NCBI GenBank assembly: GCA_018266685.1
Contig: JAFDZY010000005.1
Coordinates: 1 to 44,532, forward strand
Source: Bacteroidota bacterium
GTDB lineage: Bacteria; Bacteroidota; Bacteroidia; Flavobacteriales_F; PHOS-HE28
Length of the DNA stretch: 44,532 nucleotides
Reading direction: 5' to 3'
Part shown: one piece after another, positions 27,572 through 36,082 of the stretch
How positions within the stretch are numbered: position 1 is the first letter of the stretch
Layout of the letters: each line of letters starts with the position of its first letter
Position numbers and translations under genes: made by a program
Notes under the pieces: model-generated
What the model was told of the DNA's origin: nothing
Database searches by the model: none
Seen by the model: only the letters and a program-made list of their open reading frames with translations

Positions 27572-28102
27572 ATGAACGAACCAATGACCATGATGCTCGC
27601 CGAGCACGAAATGATCCAACGCGCCGGTAAGATCATCGACGCCCTGGCCAACAGCTGGGAGAAGGATGCCGCGCAGTTTGAACAGGCCGTGCGCAACCTG
27701 GTGGAGTTCTTCCGCGAGTACGCCGACGGCTTCCACCACCGCAAGGAGGAAGAGGTGCTCTTCCCCGCCCTGCGCGACCACCCGGAGTTCGTGATCCCCG
27801 AGATGATCGACTCGCTCATGCAGCACCACGAGGAGTTCCGCGAGTACACCGCCGACATCGAACAGGCCCTGGCCGACGGGGACCACGCCCACGCGCACAA
27901 GCTGCTCACCCGCTACATGCGCGACCTGGAGGACCACATCTCCGCCGAGAACGACGAGCTCTTCGTGCTGGCGGAGAACTTGCTGGGCAAGAAGGAGCGC
28001 GAGGACGTGTATTTCCGCTTCATGGACATCGACCGCCAACTGGGCGAGGACCGCAAGAAGGAATTGGAAGAGCTGCTGGCAGCGGTGAAGGTGGAAGGGT
28101 GA
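27572..28102 (+). CDS. Hemerythrin-like HHE-domain protein
   Basis: A 176-residue cytoplasmic protein. The start at 27572 was chosen because sequence upstream in this frame is a shadow of hcrB. The diiron ligands of a hemerythrin four-helix bundle are visible: LAEHEMI, FHHRKEEEVLFPAL, MQHHEEFREY and HISAENDELF. Such proteins bind oxygen or NO or sense oxygen and iron. It is placed 32 bases after the reductase genes, so it may protect the oxygen-sensitive enzymes or report oxygen. There is no output domain. Confidence 0.85.
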   Translation: MNEPMTMMLAEHEMIQRAGKIIDALANSWEKDAAQFEQAVRNLVEFFREYADGFHHRKEEEVLFPALRDHPEFVIPEMIDSLMQHHEEFREYTADIEQALADGDHAHAHKLLTRYMRDLEDHISAENDELFVLAENLLGKKEREDVYFRFMDIDRQLGEDRKKELEELLAAVKVEG

Positions 28103-28121
28103 GCCACACCCCTTTCGGGCC

Positions 28122-28460
28122 ATGAACGCATCCGGCAAGCTGGCATGGATCAAGGCGGTGCATACCGTGATCTGGGCCGTGCTCAGCGCGGTGATCTTCT
28201 TCCTGCTTTACGCGGTGATCACCGACCGCCTCGATCATTGGTTCTGGTGGGGCCTGGGGTTGGTGGGGATCGAGGTGCTCACGTTGTTGGCTTTCGGTAT
28301 GAGCTGTCCGCTCACCGTGCTGGCGCGGCGACTGTCGGGATCGCAACGGGCCAACTTCGACATCTTCCTGCCGGAGTGGCTGGCCCGCTACAACAAAACC
28401 ATCTGCTCCGTGATCCTGTTGGTGGTGCTGGTGGGCATGGCGTGGCGGTTGCTGAAGTAG
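28122..28460 (+). CDS. Small integral membrane protein, unknown function
   Basis: A 112-residue protein with three predicted membrane helices (about residues 8-32, 39-60 and 91-111). A central CPLTVLARRL segment recalls the CPLT motif of DUF2784 proteins, but I do not claim membership. It is the last gene of the continuous plus-strand run, 19 bases after the hemerythrin gene, so it may be co-transcribed. No function can be read from the sequence. Confidence 0.6.
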   Translation: MNASGKLAWIKAVHTVIWAVLSAVIFFLLYAVITDRLDHWFWWGLGLVGIEVLTLLAFGMSCPLTVLARRLSGSQRANFDIFLPEWLARYNKTICSVILLVVLVGMAWRLLK

Positions 28461-28779
28461 CAGATTGGTTTGGTCCAATGAATAGGAACCAACCGGAACT
28501 GAAGAAGCTCCATGCGCCGGGATTCGGGGTGGTGATCTGCCGCAAGTAGGCGCACCCGGCCGGATGCGGGCCTTCCTGGCCGCTCACGGCAGGCATCGGA
28601 ACGGTGCAAAGCCCTGCTCCGTGGAGGTGTTCTTTAGACTTACTCTGAATTGCGGTTTCCTGATCTTTATCAGGGATGGCCCGGCACTGCGTGCTATAGT
28701 TTTCAATTAGCCTATCCTGACGATCGGCTGATCATCCGGATGTTCAACGAACCAGCGGCACCGCAAATGCTGGATCGCG
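28461..28779. other. Intergenic region after the operon
   Basis: No gene is apparent. The distal half carries an FNR-like inverted repeat and a Bacteroidota-like -7 box (see the 28659-28704 entry). I did not find a convincing intrinsic terminator for the operon in the proximal half. Confidence 0.5.
28659..28704 (+). promoter_or_regulatory. Putative FNR-type box and promoter before the fatty acid hydroxylase
   Basis: The perfect inverted repeat CCTGAT-CTTT-ATCAGG (28659-28674) matches the core TGAT-N4-ATCA of FNR-family sites. About 30 bases further on, TAGTTTTC (28697-28704) differs by one base from the Bacteroidota -7 box TAnnTTTG. A transcription start near 28710 would put the centre of the repeat at about -43, near the usual class II activator position. 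The gene starts at 28780. Confidence 0.5.
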
Positions 28780-29475
28780 ATGGAAAAGAACGTTGAACAA
28801 TACCAGCTGTTCCGCAGCGGGCGGATCAAGATGCCCGAGCACCTGGCCCCGCGCAAGGAGGTCAGGGGGCGCCTGTTCGGCAACCGCTTGATGGAATCCA
28901 TCACGCGCAGCCGCATCGAGCCGCCCATTGTGATGCACCTTCTCATCAGCGCGGCGCTGTTCACTTACGGCATCGTCTCCCTCGGCATTACGTGGTGGAT
29001 GGCGATCGCCATCGCGTTCTCCGGGTACCTCTTCTGGTCGTTCGCCGAGTACAACGTCCACCGCTTCCTGTACCACACTGAGACCAATTCGCGGTCGCTG
29101 TACACCATCCAGTTCAACGCCCACGGCATCCACCACCAGCACCCGGTGGATCCGCGGAGGCTCGCGATGCCTCCCGTTCCGGGGCTGCTCTTCTCGGGCC
29201 TGTTCTTCCTGCTCTTCTGGCTGGTGAGCCCCACCTACGTCTTCGTGTTCTTTCCCGGCTTCATGCTGGGTTACCTCACCTACATCACCATGCACTACGC
29301 CCAGCACCGGTACAAGACGCCGCGCTACGGCCCCTGGAAGAAGCTCTGGCAGCACCACTTCGTGCATCATTACGTGGACCCCTATTCCTGCTATGGGGTT
29401 TCCACGCGCCTGTGGGACCATGTTCTCGGGACCGCCGCGAAGGTGAAGGCCACACCCGCTTCAGCGGAATCGTAA
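28780..29475 (+). CDS. Fatty acid hydroxylase / sterol desaturase family membrane protein
   Basis: A 231-residue membrane diiron protein. Histidine clusters are HRFLYH (near residue 92), HGIHHQHP, HYAQHRY and HHFVHH, the pattern of the fatty acid hydroxylase superfamily, with hydrophobic helices between them. Members use O2 to hydroxylate or desaturate lipids, and in Bacteroidota may make hydroxylated sphingo- or other lipids. The exact lipid is not known. The region upstream has an FNR-like site, which would suit an oxygen-dependent step. Confidence 0.85.
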   Translation: MEKNVEQYQLFRSGRIKMPEHLAPRKEVRGRLFGNRLMESITRSRIEPPIVMHLLISAALFTYGIVSLGITWWMAIAIAFSGYLFWSFAEYNVHRFLYHTETNSRSLYTIQFNAHGIHHQHPVDPRRLAMPPVPGLLFSGLFFLLFWLVSPTYVFVFFPGFMLGYLTYITMHYAQHRYKTPRYGPWKKLWQHHFVHHYVDPYSCYGVSTRLWDHVLGTAAKVKATPASAES

Positions 29476-29509
29476 ATGCAACGGATCACCCACGACCAAC
29501 CCCCGACCC

Positions 29510-31348
29510 ATGAAAAAACGCATCCTCTTCACCACCGTCATTCTGGCCTCGCTCACCGCCGGCGCCCAGCGCGTGGAATGGGTGGATTATGCCCATAGCG
29601 CCATGCCGTTTGACGAGGGTACGGGCGTCGATACCGACGATGCCGGCCATGTGTATGTGCTGGGCAGCATCTCGGGCGAACTCATCGTCCAGAGCGATAC
29701 GTTCACCAACCAGTATGGCACGGACGATATCCTGCTGATGAAGTACGACCCGCAAGGGAACCTTGTGTGGGGCAAGGTGATCGGCGGCCCCATGTCCGAT
29801 GCCCCCCATGATCTTGCCGTCGATGGATACGGGCATCTCTACGCCGAGTGTACCATCCAGGCCACTACCATGATGAGCGACACCACGTATGACGCACCTT
29901 TCGATCATCAGCTCATCCAGTTCGACACGGCGGGGAACTTCCTGCGCTACTTAAGCCATTTGCGCGAGATCATCGCCGATGCGCAGGGCAGCGCCGTCTA
30001 TCTGGCGTATGCCAACATTGTTGAAAAGCGCGACACCGCCCTCAACGTGCTCTGGAACCGCACCGCCTCCAACGTGAACATGATCTTCAGCAACATCGGT
30101 CCGCAGGGTGGACGCTCAAGCATCCAGGTGGGCAACAACGGCCACCTCGTGCTGGCGGGTTACGAAAACTCCTTGGGGGGAAGCACGGTGTTCGACGCGC
30201 TCACGCTGGAGTTCTCCGCATCAAGTTACTGCGATGAGCTCTTCGTGATCAGCATGGACACCAGCGGATCGGCCCTGTGGGCGCGAACGCTCGATAGCAG
30301 TTCCACCTACCAGGAGCTTTACCCGAAGGTGGCCGTGAGCGATGCCGGGGAGGTGTACCTGGGGCTGTATTCCGAGGGCGACACCCTCACCTTCGCCGGT
30401 GACCAGCTCTTCAATGGCCCCTCGTTGACCCCCTACACGGCCTGGTTGAAGTACGATGCTACCGGCACGCCGCAGTGGGCGATCGGGTGCCTCGCGATCT
30501 GGGGCGCCGATCCCAGCGATATCGCCATCAATGCACAGCAGGAGGCGTTGATCTGCGGGACCTCGAGGGGGCCCGGCTTGCTGGGGAACCACCCCTTGCT
30601 GACGAACGGCTTGGGGGTCAGTGTCCCCTATGTGGCCAAGCTGGATCCCACGGGGAACGTACAATGGTACAAGACCCCCGATGCCGTCGCGAATGCGGAG
30701 TTCAACAGCATGGCCACCTGCCCCAACGGCGACTATGCCATGACCGGTTCCTATCCACCGGAGATCGGATCCCAGCTGCCGTACAGCATCGGTTGCCATC
30801 CGTCGGTGGTCGGGTTGAAGGGCATCATGACCCTCACCATCAGCGAGAACCCGGAGATCTACCCCACCGCCGACTTCTCCGCAACACCGCAAGCACCATA
30901 CACGGTCGCCTTCACGGACCTTTCGGTGAACGCGACCGCCTGGCTTTGGGAATTTGGCGATGGAGCGACCTCCACCGACCAGCACCCCGTCCATACCTAC
31001 GCCACGAACGGACCATTCACCGTACTGCTCACCGCGGAGCGCGGCACCTGCGAAGACACCGCCTCGGTGGAGCTCGTGAACGTGGGCATTGAAGAAGTGG
31101 GCGGGGCGGTCTCCATCGGCCTCGCTCCGAACCCCGCCGGTGCAGTGCTGCGGATCACCAGCTCCCACGCCATGGACGGCATCCAGGTGCTGGACCTGTC
31201 GGGAAGAACGATCAGCAGCATCGTTCCCGCAGCGCGTTCGCGCGAGTTCACCCTGCGCACGGGCGACCTGCCCGGCGGCCTGTATGTGCTGGAAATCGCC
31301 TCGGGGCACCGGAAGGGAAGGGAGACGTTCGTGAAGGCGGGTTGGTGA
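29510..31348 (+). CDS. Secreted T9SS-sorted protein with PKD domain
   Basis: A 612-residue exported protein. It has a signal peptide (MKKRILFTTVILASLTAGAQ) and a body of delivery-type repeats (VDTDDAGHVYVLGS, LLMKYDPQGNLVWGKVIGG) typical of SBBP-like beta-propellers. A PKD domain lies at about 455-530 (ATAWLWEFGDGATSTDQHPVHTY). The C-terminal type A sorting domain starts near 545 (LAPNPAGAVLRI) and includes LDLSGRTI and LPGGLYVLEI. It would be carried across the outer membrane by T9SS and anchored or released. Its function beyond adhesion or surface exposure is unknown. A 246-base gap without a gene follows. Confidence 0.87.
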   Translation: MKKRILFTTVILASLTAGAQRVEWVDYAHSAMPFDEGTGVDTDDAGHVYVLGSISGELIVQSDTFTNQYGTDDILLMKYDPQGNLVWGKVIGGPMSDAPHDLAVDGYGHLYAECTIQATTMMSDTTYDAPFDHQLIQFDTAGNFLRYLSHLREIIADAQGSAVYLAYANIVEKRDTALNVLWNRTASNVNMIFSNIGPQGGRSSIQVGNNGHLVLAGYENSLGGSTVFDALTLEFSASSYCDELFVISMDTSGSALWARTLDSSSTYQELYPKVAVSDAGEVYLGLYSEGDTLTFAGDQLFNGPSLTPYTAWLKYDATGTPQWAIGCLAIWGADPSDIAINAQQEALICGTSRGPGLLGNHPLLTNGLGVSVPYVAKLDPTGNVQWYKTPDAVANAEFNSMATCPNGDYAMTGSYPPEIGSQLPYSIGCHPSVVGLKGIMTLTISENPEIYPTADFSATPQAPYTVAFTDLSVNATAWLWEFGDGATSTDQHPVHTYATNGPFTVLLTAERGTCEDTASVELVNVGIEEVGGAVSIGLAPNPAGAVLRITSSHAMDGIQVLDLSGRTISSIVPAARSREFTLRTGDLPGGLYVLEIASGHRKGRETFVKAGW

Positions 31349-31571
31349 ACTGCCACAGCCTTCCACGCGCCGCACCACCGATCACCGATGAAGGACGGGT
31401 CTTCATTGAGATTGCGGGTCTAATACCAATTCGTCATTCACCCCGCCCCCAAACTTCCGCAGGAGCCCCTCATCTGTTTGAACAGTGACCAGGGGACGGG
31501 CACCTGAAGGAAGGGGCATGAGAGTTTGAGGAGACCCGGTAGGCAGGGCACAGCCCTATCCATGCACCGCC

Positions 31572-31579
31572 TAAGTTTG
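31572..31579 (+). promoter_or_regulatory. Bacteroidota -7 promoter box
   Basis: TAAGTTTG matches TAnnTTTG exactly and ends 15 bases before the ATG at 31595. That favours this start over the in-frame upstream codons at 31526 and 31562 and implies a very short leader. No clear -33 TTG was found at the usual spacing. Confidence 0.5.
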
Positions 31580-31594
31580 GCGGCTTCCTTGGCC

Positions 31595-33913
31595 ATGGCT
31601 CAACACTTCACCACGGCATTTGCCTGCCTGCTTCTCCTGGCTTCCTCAGCCCAAGCCCAATGCTGCGACCATCACCTGATGATGCAGGATGCATACGGCG
31701 ACGGCTGGAACGGCGCCGTGCTTGAGGTGCGCGTGAATGGTGCGGTCGTGGGGGATTTTTCAGCTCTGGGCACTGCGAGTTCCGCGGTGTTCAACGCCTG
31801 CAACGGTGATACCATTGAACTGAAGTACACCGCCGGTGACTGGGAGAACGAGAACACCTGGCAATTGCTCGGCACCTACGGCCAAGTGATCGCGGCCGAC
31901 GGCCCAACCCCGGCCACCGGTGTGGTGTACACGGGCCTGACCGATTGCAGCAGCGTGCCGCCCGCAGGCTCGGCGCCGTGTACGGCTCTGCCGATCGACA
32001 CAGCAGATTGCGTCACGGCCGACAACTCGGGCATGTCCGGCACCGGCATGGACCCCGGTTGCGCGGGCTACCAGGGAGGCGACGTATGGTATGCGATGGC
32101 TGTACCGCCTTCCGGCCATGTGGTGGTGGGCACGTCCGGCATCGGCGGCCTCGGCGACACCGGCCTCGCACTGTGGACCGGCCCCGATTGCTTCAACTTG
32201 GTGCAACGCGCCTGCGATGACGACAGTGGCCCCGGCTATTTCTCGATGGCCAATGCCGATGAACTTCCCTTGGGCGATACGCTCTACATCCAGGCCTTCG
32301 GCTACGGGGGGGCGCAAGGCGCTTTCCAATTGTGCGTCACCGATCCGGGCACCATTCAGCTGGACAGCACCGAGCTGCCCATCGTGCTGCTGGACGACCT
32401 GGGCCAGCAGATCCCCAACGACGGCAAGGTGACCGGAACGATGCAGATCAAGTACAACGGGCCGGGCACCATCACCCACATCACCGACTCCGCCAACGTG
32501 TACGACGGCGCCATCGGCATCGGCATCCGCGGCGCCACATCCGCAGGCTATCCGCAGAAGCCCTACGGCGTGGAGACGCGCAACGCGGACGGTAGCAACA
32601 ACAACGTGTCCCTGCTGGGCATGCCCGAAGAGAACGACTGGGTGCTGCTCTCCAACTGGAACGACCGCTCCCTGGTGCGCAATGCACTGGCCATGCACCT
32701 GGCCCGCGCCATGGGCCAGTACGCCCCGCGCATGCACCTGTGCGAGGTGCTGCTGGACGGCAACTACCGCGGCATCTATCTCTTGGGCGAAAAGATCAAG
32801 CGCGACAACGGCCGCGTGGACATCGCCAAGCTCGATTCCACGGAGAACAGCGGCGACGACCTCACCGGCGGCTACATCCTGCAGCAGAACCTGTGGAGCC
32901 CGGACAACAGCTTCCAGTCCGCCTTCTCGCCCATCGGCCAACCCGGTGCCGACGTGCATTTCCTGTACGAGTACCCGGATCCCGATGCCATCACCCCGCA
33001 GCAGAAAACCTACATCCAAGGTGCGGTGAACACCATGGAGACCGCGCTCTACGGCAGCGGTTTTGCCGACCCGCTCACCGGCTACCGCGCCTGGCTGGAC
33101 GTGCCCTCCTTCATCAACTATTTCCTTGTGAACGAGGTGGCGCGCAACAACGACGGTTTCAAGAAGAGCGTGTTCTTCCACAAGGACAAGGACAGCAACG
33201 ACGGAACGATCAAGGCAGGCCCGGTGTGGGATTTCGACTGGGCGTGGAAGAACCTCTGGGGCTGCAGCCAATTCGAGAACGGCGACGGCAGCGGCTGGGC
33301 ACACCTGGTGAACGACTGCCCCACGGACAATTGGGGCACCGGATGGTATGTGCGCCTCTTGCAGGACAGCAGCTTCGCCAATGAGTTGAAGTGCACCTGG
33401 GAACAGCAGCGCCAAGGGCCGTTGTCCTTGCCCGCCATCGATGCGTGGATAGACAGCGTGGGCACGCTGGTGGCCAATGCCCAAGTGCGGCACTTTGCCA
33501 AGTGGCCCATCCTCGGTGTCAGCGGCCCAGCACCGGAAATGTTCCCCTGCGCCACCACCTACGCAGCTGAACTGGATACGCTGAAGCAGTGGATCGCCAC
33601 GCGCATCGCGTGGTTGGACGCGAACATACCGGGCACATGCACCAGCACGGGCCTGCCCGGGCCGCAAGTCGCCTCTGGACTGTCCTGCGCACCCAACCCC
33701 ACCAACGGCCCCGTGCGTTTCCGCGGCCCCGGGGGCGGGCAAGCCGATCGGCAACTGGTGATCACCGATGCGCTCGGGCGTACGGTGATGCACGTGGACC
33801 TTTCGCCAGGCCTCATCGATCGTTCAATCATGCTGCCGCACCCCGGCCTTTACATCTGGGCGTTGCGGTCCGGGGGGAGGGTGCTGGGCACGGGCAGGGT
33901 GATGGTGGAATAA
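31595..33913 (+). CDS. Secreted CotH-kinase-domain protein with T9SS sorting domain
   Basis: A 772-residue protein from the ATG at 31595, which gives a clean signal peptide (FTTAFACLLLLASSAQAQ). An N-terminal beta region contains QDAYGDGWNGAVLEV and a CUB-like segment. A CotH-type kinase fold spans about residues 340-580: NALAMHLARAMGQYAPR, LCEVLLDGNYRGIYLLGEKI and the metal-binding GPVWDFDWAWKN. The C-terminal sorting domain begins near CAPNPTNGPV. CotH proteins are atypical kinases that phosphorylate extracellular proteins in spore coats. Its partner here is unknown. In-frame starts further upstream would lie before the promoter box. Confidence 0.87.
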   Translation: MAQHFTTAFACLLLLASSAQAQCCDHHLMMQDAYGDGWNGAVLEVRVNGAVVGDFSALGTASSAVFNACNGDTIELKYTAGDWENENTWQLLGTYGQVIAADGPTPATGVVYTGLTDCSSVPPAGSAPCTALPIDTADCVTADNSGMSGTGMDPGCAGYQGGDVWYAMAVPPSGHVVVGTSGIGGLGDTGLALWTGPDCFNLVQRACDDDSGPGYFSMANADELPLGDTLYIQAFGYGGAQGAFQLCVTDPGTIQLDSTELPIVLLDDLGQQIPNDGKVTGTMQIKYNGPGTITHITDSANVYDGAIGIGIRGATSAGYPQKPYGVETRNADGSNNNVSLLGMPEENDWVLLSNWNDRSLVRNALAMHLARAMGQYAPRMHLCEVLLDGNYRGIYLLGEKIKRDNGRVDIAKLDSTENSGDDLTGGYILQQNLWSPDNSFQSAFSPIGQPGADVHFLYEYPDPDAITPQQKTYIQGAVNTMETALYGSGFADPLTGYRAWLDVPSFINYFLVNEVARNNDGFKKSVFFHKDKDSNDGTIKAGPVWDFDWAWKNLWGCSQFENGDGSGWAHLVNDCPTDNWGTGWYVRLLQDSSFANELKCTWEQQRQGPLSLPAIDAWIDSVGTLVANAQVRHFAKWPILGVSGPAPEMFPCATTYAAELDTLKQWIATRIAWLDANIPGTCTSTGLPGPQVASGLSCAPNPTNGPVRFRGPGGGQADRQLVITDALGRTVMHVDLSPGLIDRSIMLPHPGLYIWALRSGGRVLGTGRVMVE

Positions 33914-34078
33914 TGCAGGATTGCAGAAGGGCCACCTTTTTGGGATTTCAACAGGCCGCTGCAATTGGCAGGCCCCGCTGATCAGCATCAGCCGCAATGC
34001 CGCCGCTCTGCCGTAGTCTTGCAGTAGGGTCGATCCCGGCACCAAACCAGGAAAGGCTTCTGCCTAAGCCAGCCTAAA

Positions 34079-34885
34079 ATGCTTCATCACATGAGATTGC
34101 CATTTTTGCCCGCAAGCCGGATGCACCTCCTCGTTGCTGCACTGGGCTTGATCACGCTGCAGGCCACTGCCCAAACGGCCACCAACTTCAATTGCACCGA
34201 TTGCCACAACATCCAGCACGACCTCTTCGCCGAGCTGGATGCGGGAAAGGTGATCGTGCTCACGTGGGTGATGCCCTGTGCCTCCTGCACGGGCCCGGCC
34301 CTTACTACGTACAATGTGGTGCAGAGCTACCAAGCCTCCGATTCCGGCCGCGTGTTCATGTACCTCTGTGATGATTACGCCAACACAAGTTGCACTGCGC
34401 TCAACACGTGGAAAAGCACCATTGGCCTTGCCAATGCCGTGGTCTTCTCCAATGCAGCGATCCACATGAACGACTATGGCGGCTCCGGCATGCCCAAGAT
34501 CGTGGTGCTCGGCGGAAGCAACCACACCGTGTTCTACACGGCGGACAACACCGTGGACGCCACGGCGCTCCAGAACGCGATCAATGCCGCATTGTCGGCC
34601 ACCGGGATCAATGAGCAGAACAGCCTGGCCGCAGGGTTCACGGTCCGGCCTGTTCCTGCCAACGATGAAACGTTGATCACCTTCACCTTGGAGCAAGCTG
34701 CGCCCGTGGAGATCGGCCTGTACAACCTTGCCGGCATGCTGGTGAAAAACATCCACAGTGGCCCGCTGCCTGCTGGGAGGCACAGTAAGCTCTTGGTCAC
34801 GCAAGGCTTGCCTGCGGGCAACTACCTGGTGCAGATCACGGATGGGAAGCACCGCGCCACGCTCAACCTTCCCATTGTTCATTGA
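34079..34885 (+). CDS. Secreted thioredoxin-like protein with T9SS sorting domain
   Basis: A 268-residue exported protein. The signal region reads LLVAALGLITLQATAQ. In-frame ATGs at 34079, 34091 and 34121 are all possible starts. A thioredoxin-like core has a CxxC site (MPCASCTG) near residue 65, and the C-terminal sorting domain contains VRPVPANDETLITF and LPAGNYLVQI. Paired cysteines also occur in NCTDCHN. It may act in disulfide exchange or metal handling at the cell surface; the next gene encodes a metal-binding outer-membrane protein. Confidence 0.75.
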   Translation: MLHHMRLPFLPASRMHLLVAALGLITLQATAQTATNFNCTDCHNIQHDLFAELDAGKVIVLTWVMPCASCTGPALTTYNVVQSYQASDSGRVFMYLCDDYANTSCTALNTWKSTIGLANAVVFSNAAIHMNDYGGSGMPKIVVLGGSNHTVFYTADNTVDATALQNAINAALSATGINEQNSLAAGFTVRPVPANDETLITFTLEQAAPVEIGLYNLAGMLVKNIHSGPLPAGRHSKLLVTQGLPAGNYLVQITDGKHRATLNLPIVH

Positions 34886-34943
34886 CCTGCACACAGTTCC
34901 GTAGTGAATCTATCCGCCCGGAACAATTGCAATATCGCATCCG

Positions 34944-36077
34944 ATGAACATCCATCACCACTTCCTGCTTGCGGCAACCATGCTGGCCATGCTAATGCTA
35001 CCCTCACGAACCTTCGGGCAGTGCTGTGCCGGAGGCAGCAGTTCGTGCATTGTGGGCGGAGCTGCGGAAGGCGTGCTGGAAGAGCATCAGATGGAGCTGA
35101 ACACCAACTTCCAGTTCATCAACACCGACAAGTTCTACAAGCTGGACAAACAGGTCTCCGAGCGGACGTTTGACGGATTTCAAAGCCAGTACCAGTACTT
35201 CAAGGTGGCTTACGGCGTTTCCAAAAACCTCTCCGTATCCGTGGAAAACGGCTACTATCTGTTGAAGAAGGAGATCGGCTTCAACAATAACCCCGCCACC
35301 ACCTTCACCTCCCAGGGCGTGGGCGACCTCATCATCTTTCCGCGCTACAACGTCTTCCGCAAGGAGACGGCCAAGAGCACCAATGAAATAACCATTGGCC
35401 TGGGCTATAAGATCCCGTTGGGCTCCTACAACGATTCCGTAGGGAACATCGAACCCTTCTCCGGGCAAACGTTTTATGTCACCAAGCCCACTGCGGTGCA
35501 GCTCTCCTCCGGTGCGCAGGACCTCATCTTCAACCTCTTCCTCCACCACGGGTTCCGCCGTTCCAAGGTGAAAGTGTACGCCAACGGCATGTATATAAAA
35601 AAGGGCTGGAACCCCAATGGGGAGAAGCTGGGCGATTTTGCCAGCGTGGCGCTCTATGCGGGCCGTGTTTTCATGGAACACTATGGCCTCACACTGCAAG
35701 TGCGCTATGAGGACACTGAGCAGATGCAGATCAATGAGAGCATCCTCCTCTTCGGAAAACCTTCCAACTACTTCCCCGAAGCCACCGGCTACCGGAAGCT
35801 CTTCTTTACGCCGCAGGCCAGCTTCACCAAGGGCAAGTTCACGTTGTACGCCTCCACGGACATTCCGCTGTACCAAAGCATGAACACCTCCGAGCATTAC
35901 ACGCAGGTGGGCTCGCAGAACACCACCACCGTGGGGCTGTCGTTCCGTTTCTTCGCAGCGAAGCCCAAAACAAAGGCGGCCGCAGGCAGTTATGTCTGCC
36001 CCATGCACCCGGAGGAGGTTTCCAATGGCCCGGCCAAGTGCAGCAAGTGCGGCATGGACTTGGTGCCGGTGAAGTAG
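34944..36077 (+). CDS. Outer-membrane beta-barrel protein with C-terminal heavy-metal-binding motif
   Basis: A 377-residue protein. It has a signal peptide (LLAATMLAMLMLPSRTFG), a short Cys-rich segment CCAGGSSSC after the cleavage site, then alternating beta strands typical of an outer-membrane barrel (transporter/TonB-less 'OmpW-like' look, family not identified). The last 30 residues carry a heavy-metal-binding domain, YVCPMHPE followed by CSKCGMDLVPV, as found on copper/silver efflux proteins such as CusB or on P-type ATPases. Metal uptake, sensing or efflux at the outer membrane is likely. The coupling of a barrel to this motif is unusual. Confidence 0.75.
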   Translation: MNIHHHFLLAATMLAMLMLPSRTFGQCCAGGSSSCIVGGAAEGVLEEHQMELNTNFQFINTDKFYKLDKQVSERTFDGFQSQYQYFKVAYGVSKNLSVSVENGYYLLKKEIGFNNNPATTFTSQGVGDLIIFPRYNVFRKETAKSTNEITIGLGYKIPLGSYNDSVGNIEPFSGQTFYVTKPTAVQLSSGAQDLIFNLFLHHGFRRSKVKVYANGMYIKKGWNPNGEKLGDFASVALYAGRVFMEHYGLTLQVRYEDTEQMQINESILLFGKPSNYFPEATGYRKLFFTPQASFTKGKFTLYASTDIPLYQSMNTSEHYTQVGSQNTTTVGLSFRFFAAKPKTKAAAGSYVCPMHPEEVSNGPAKCSKCGMDLVPVK

Positions 36078-36082
36078 CCGGA

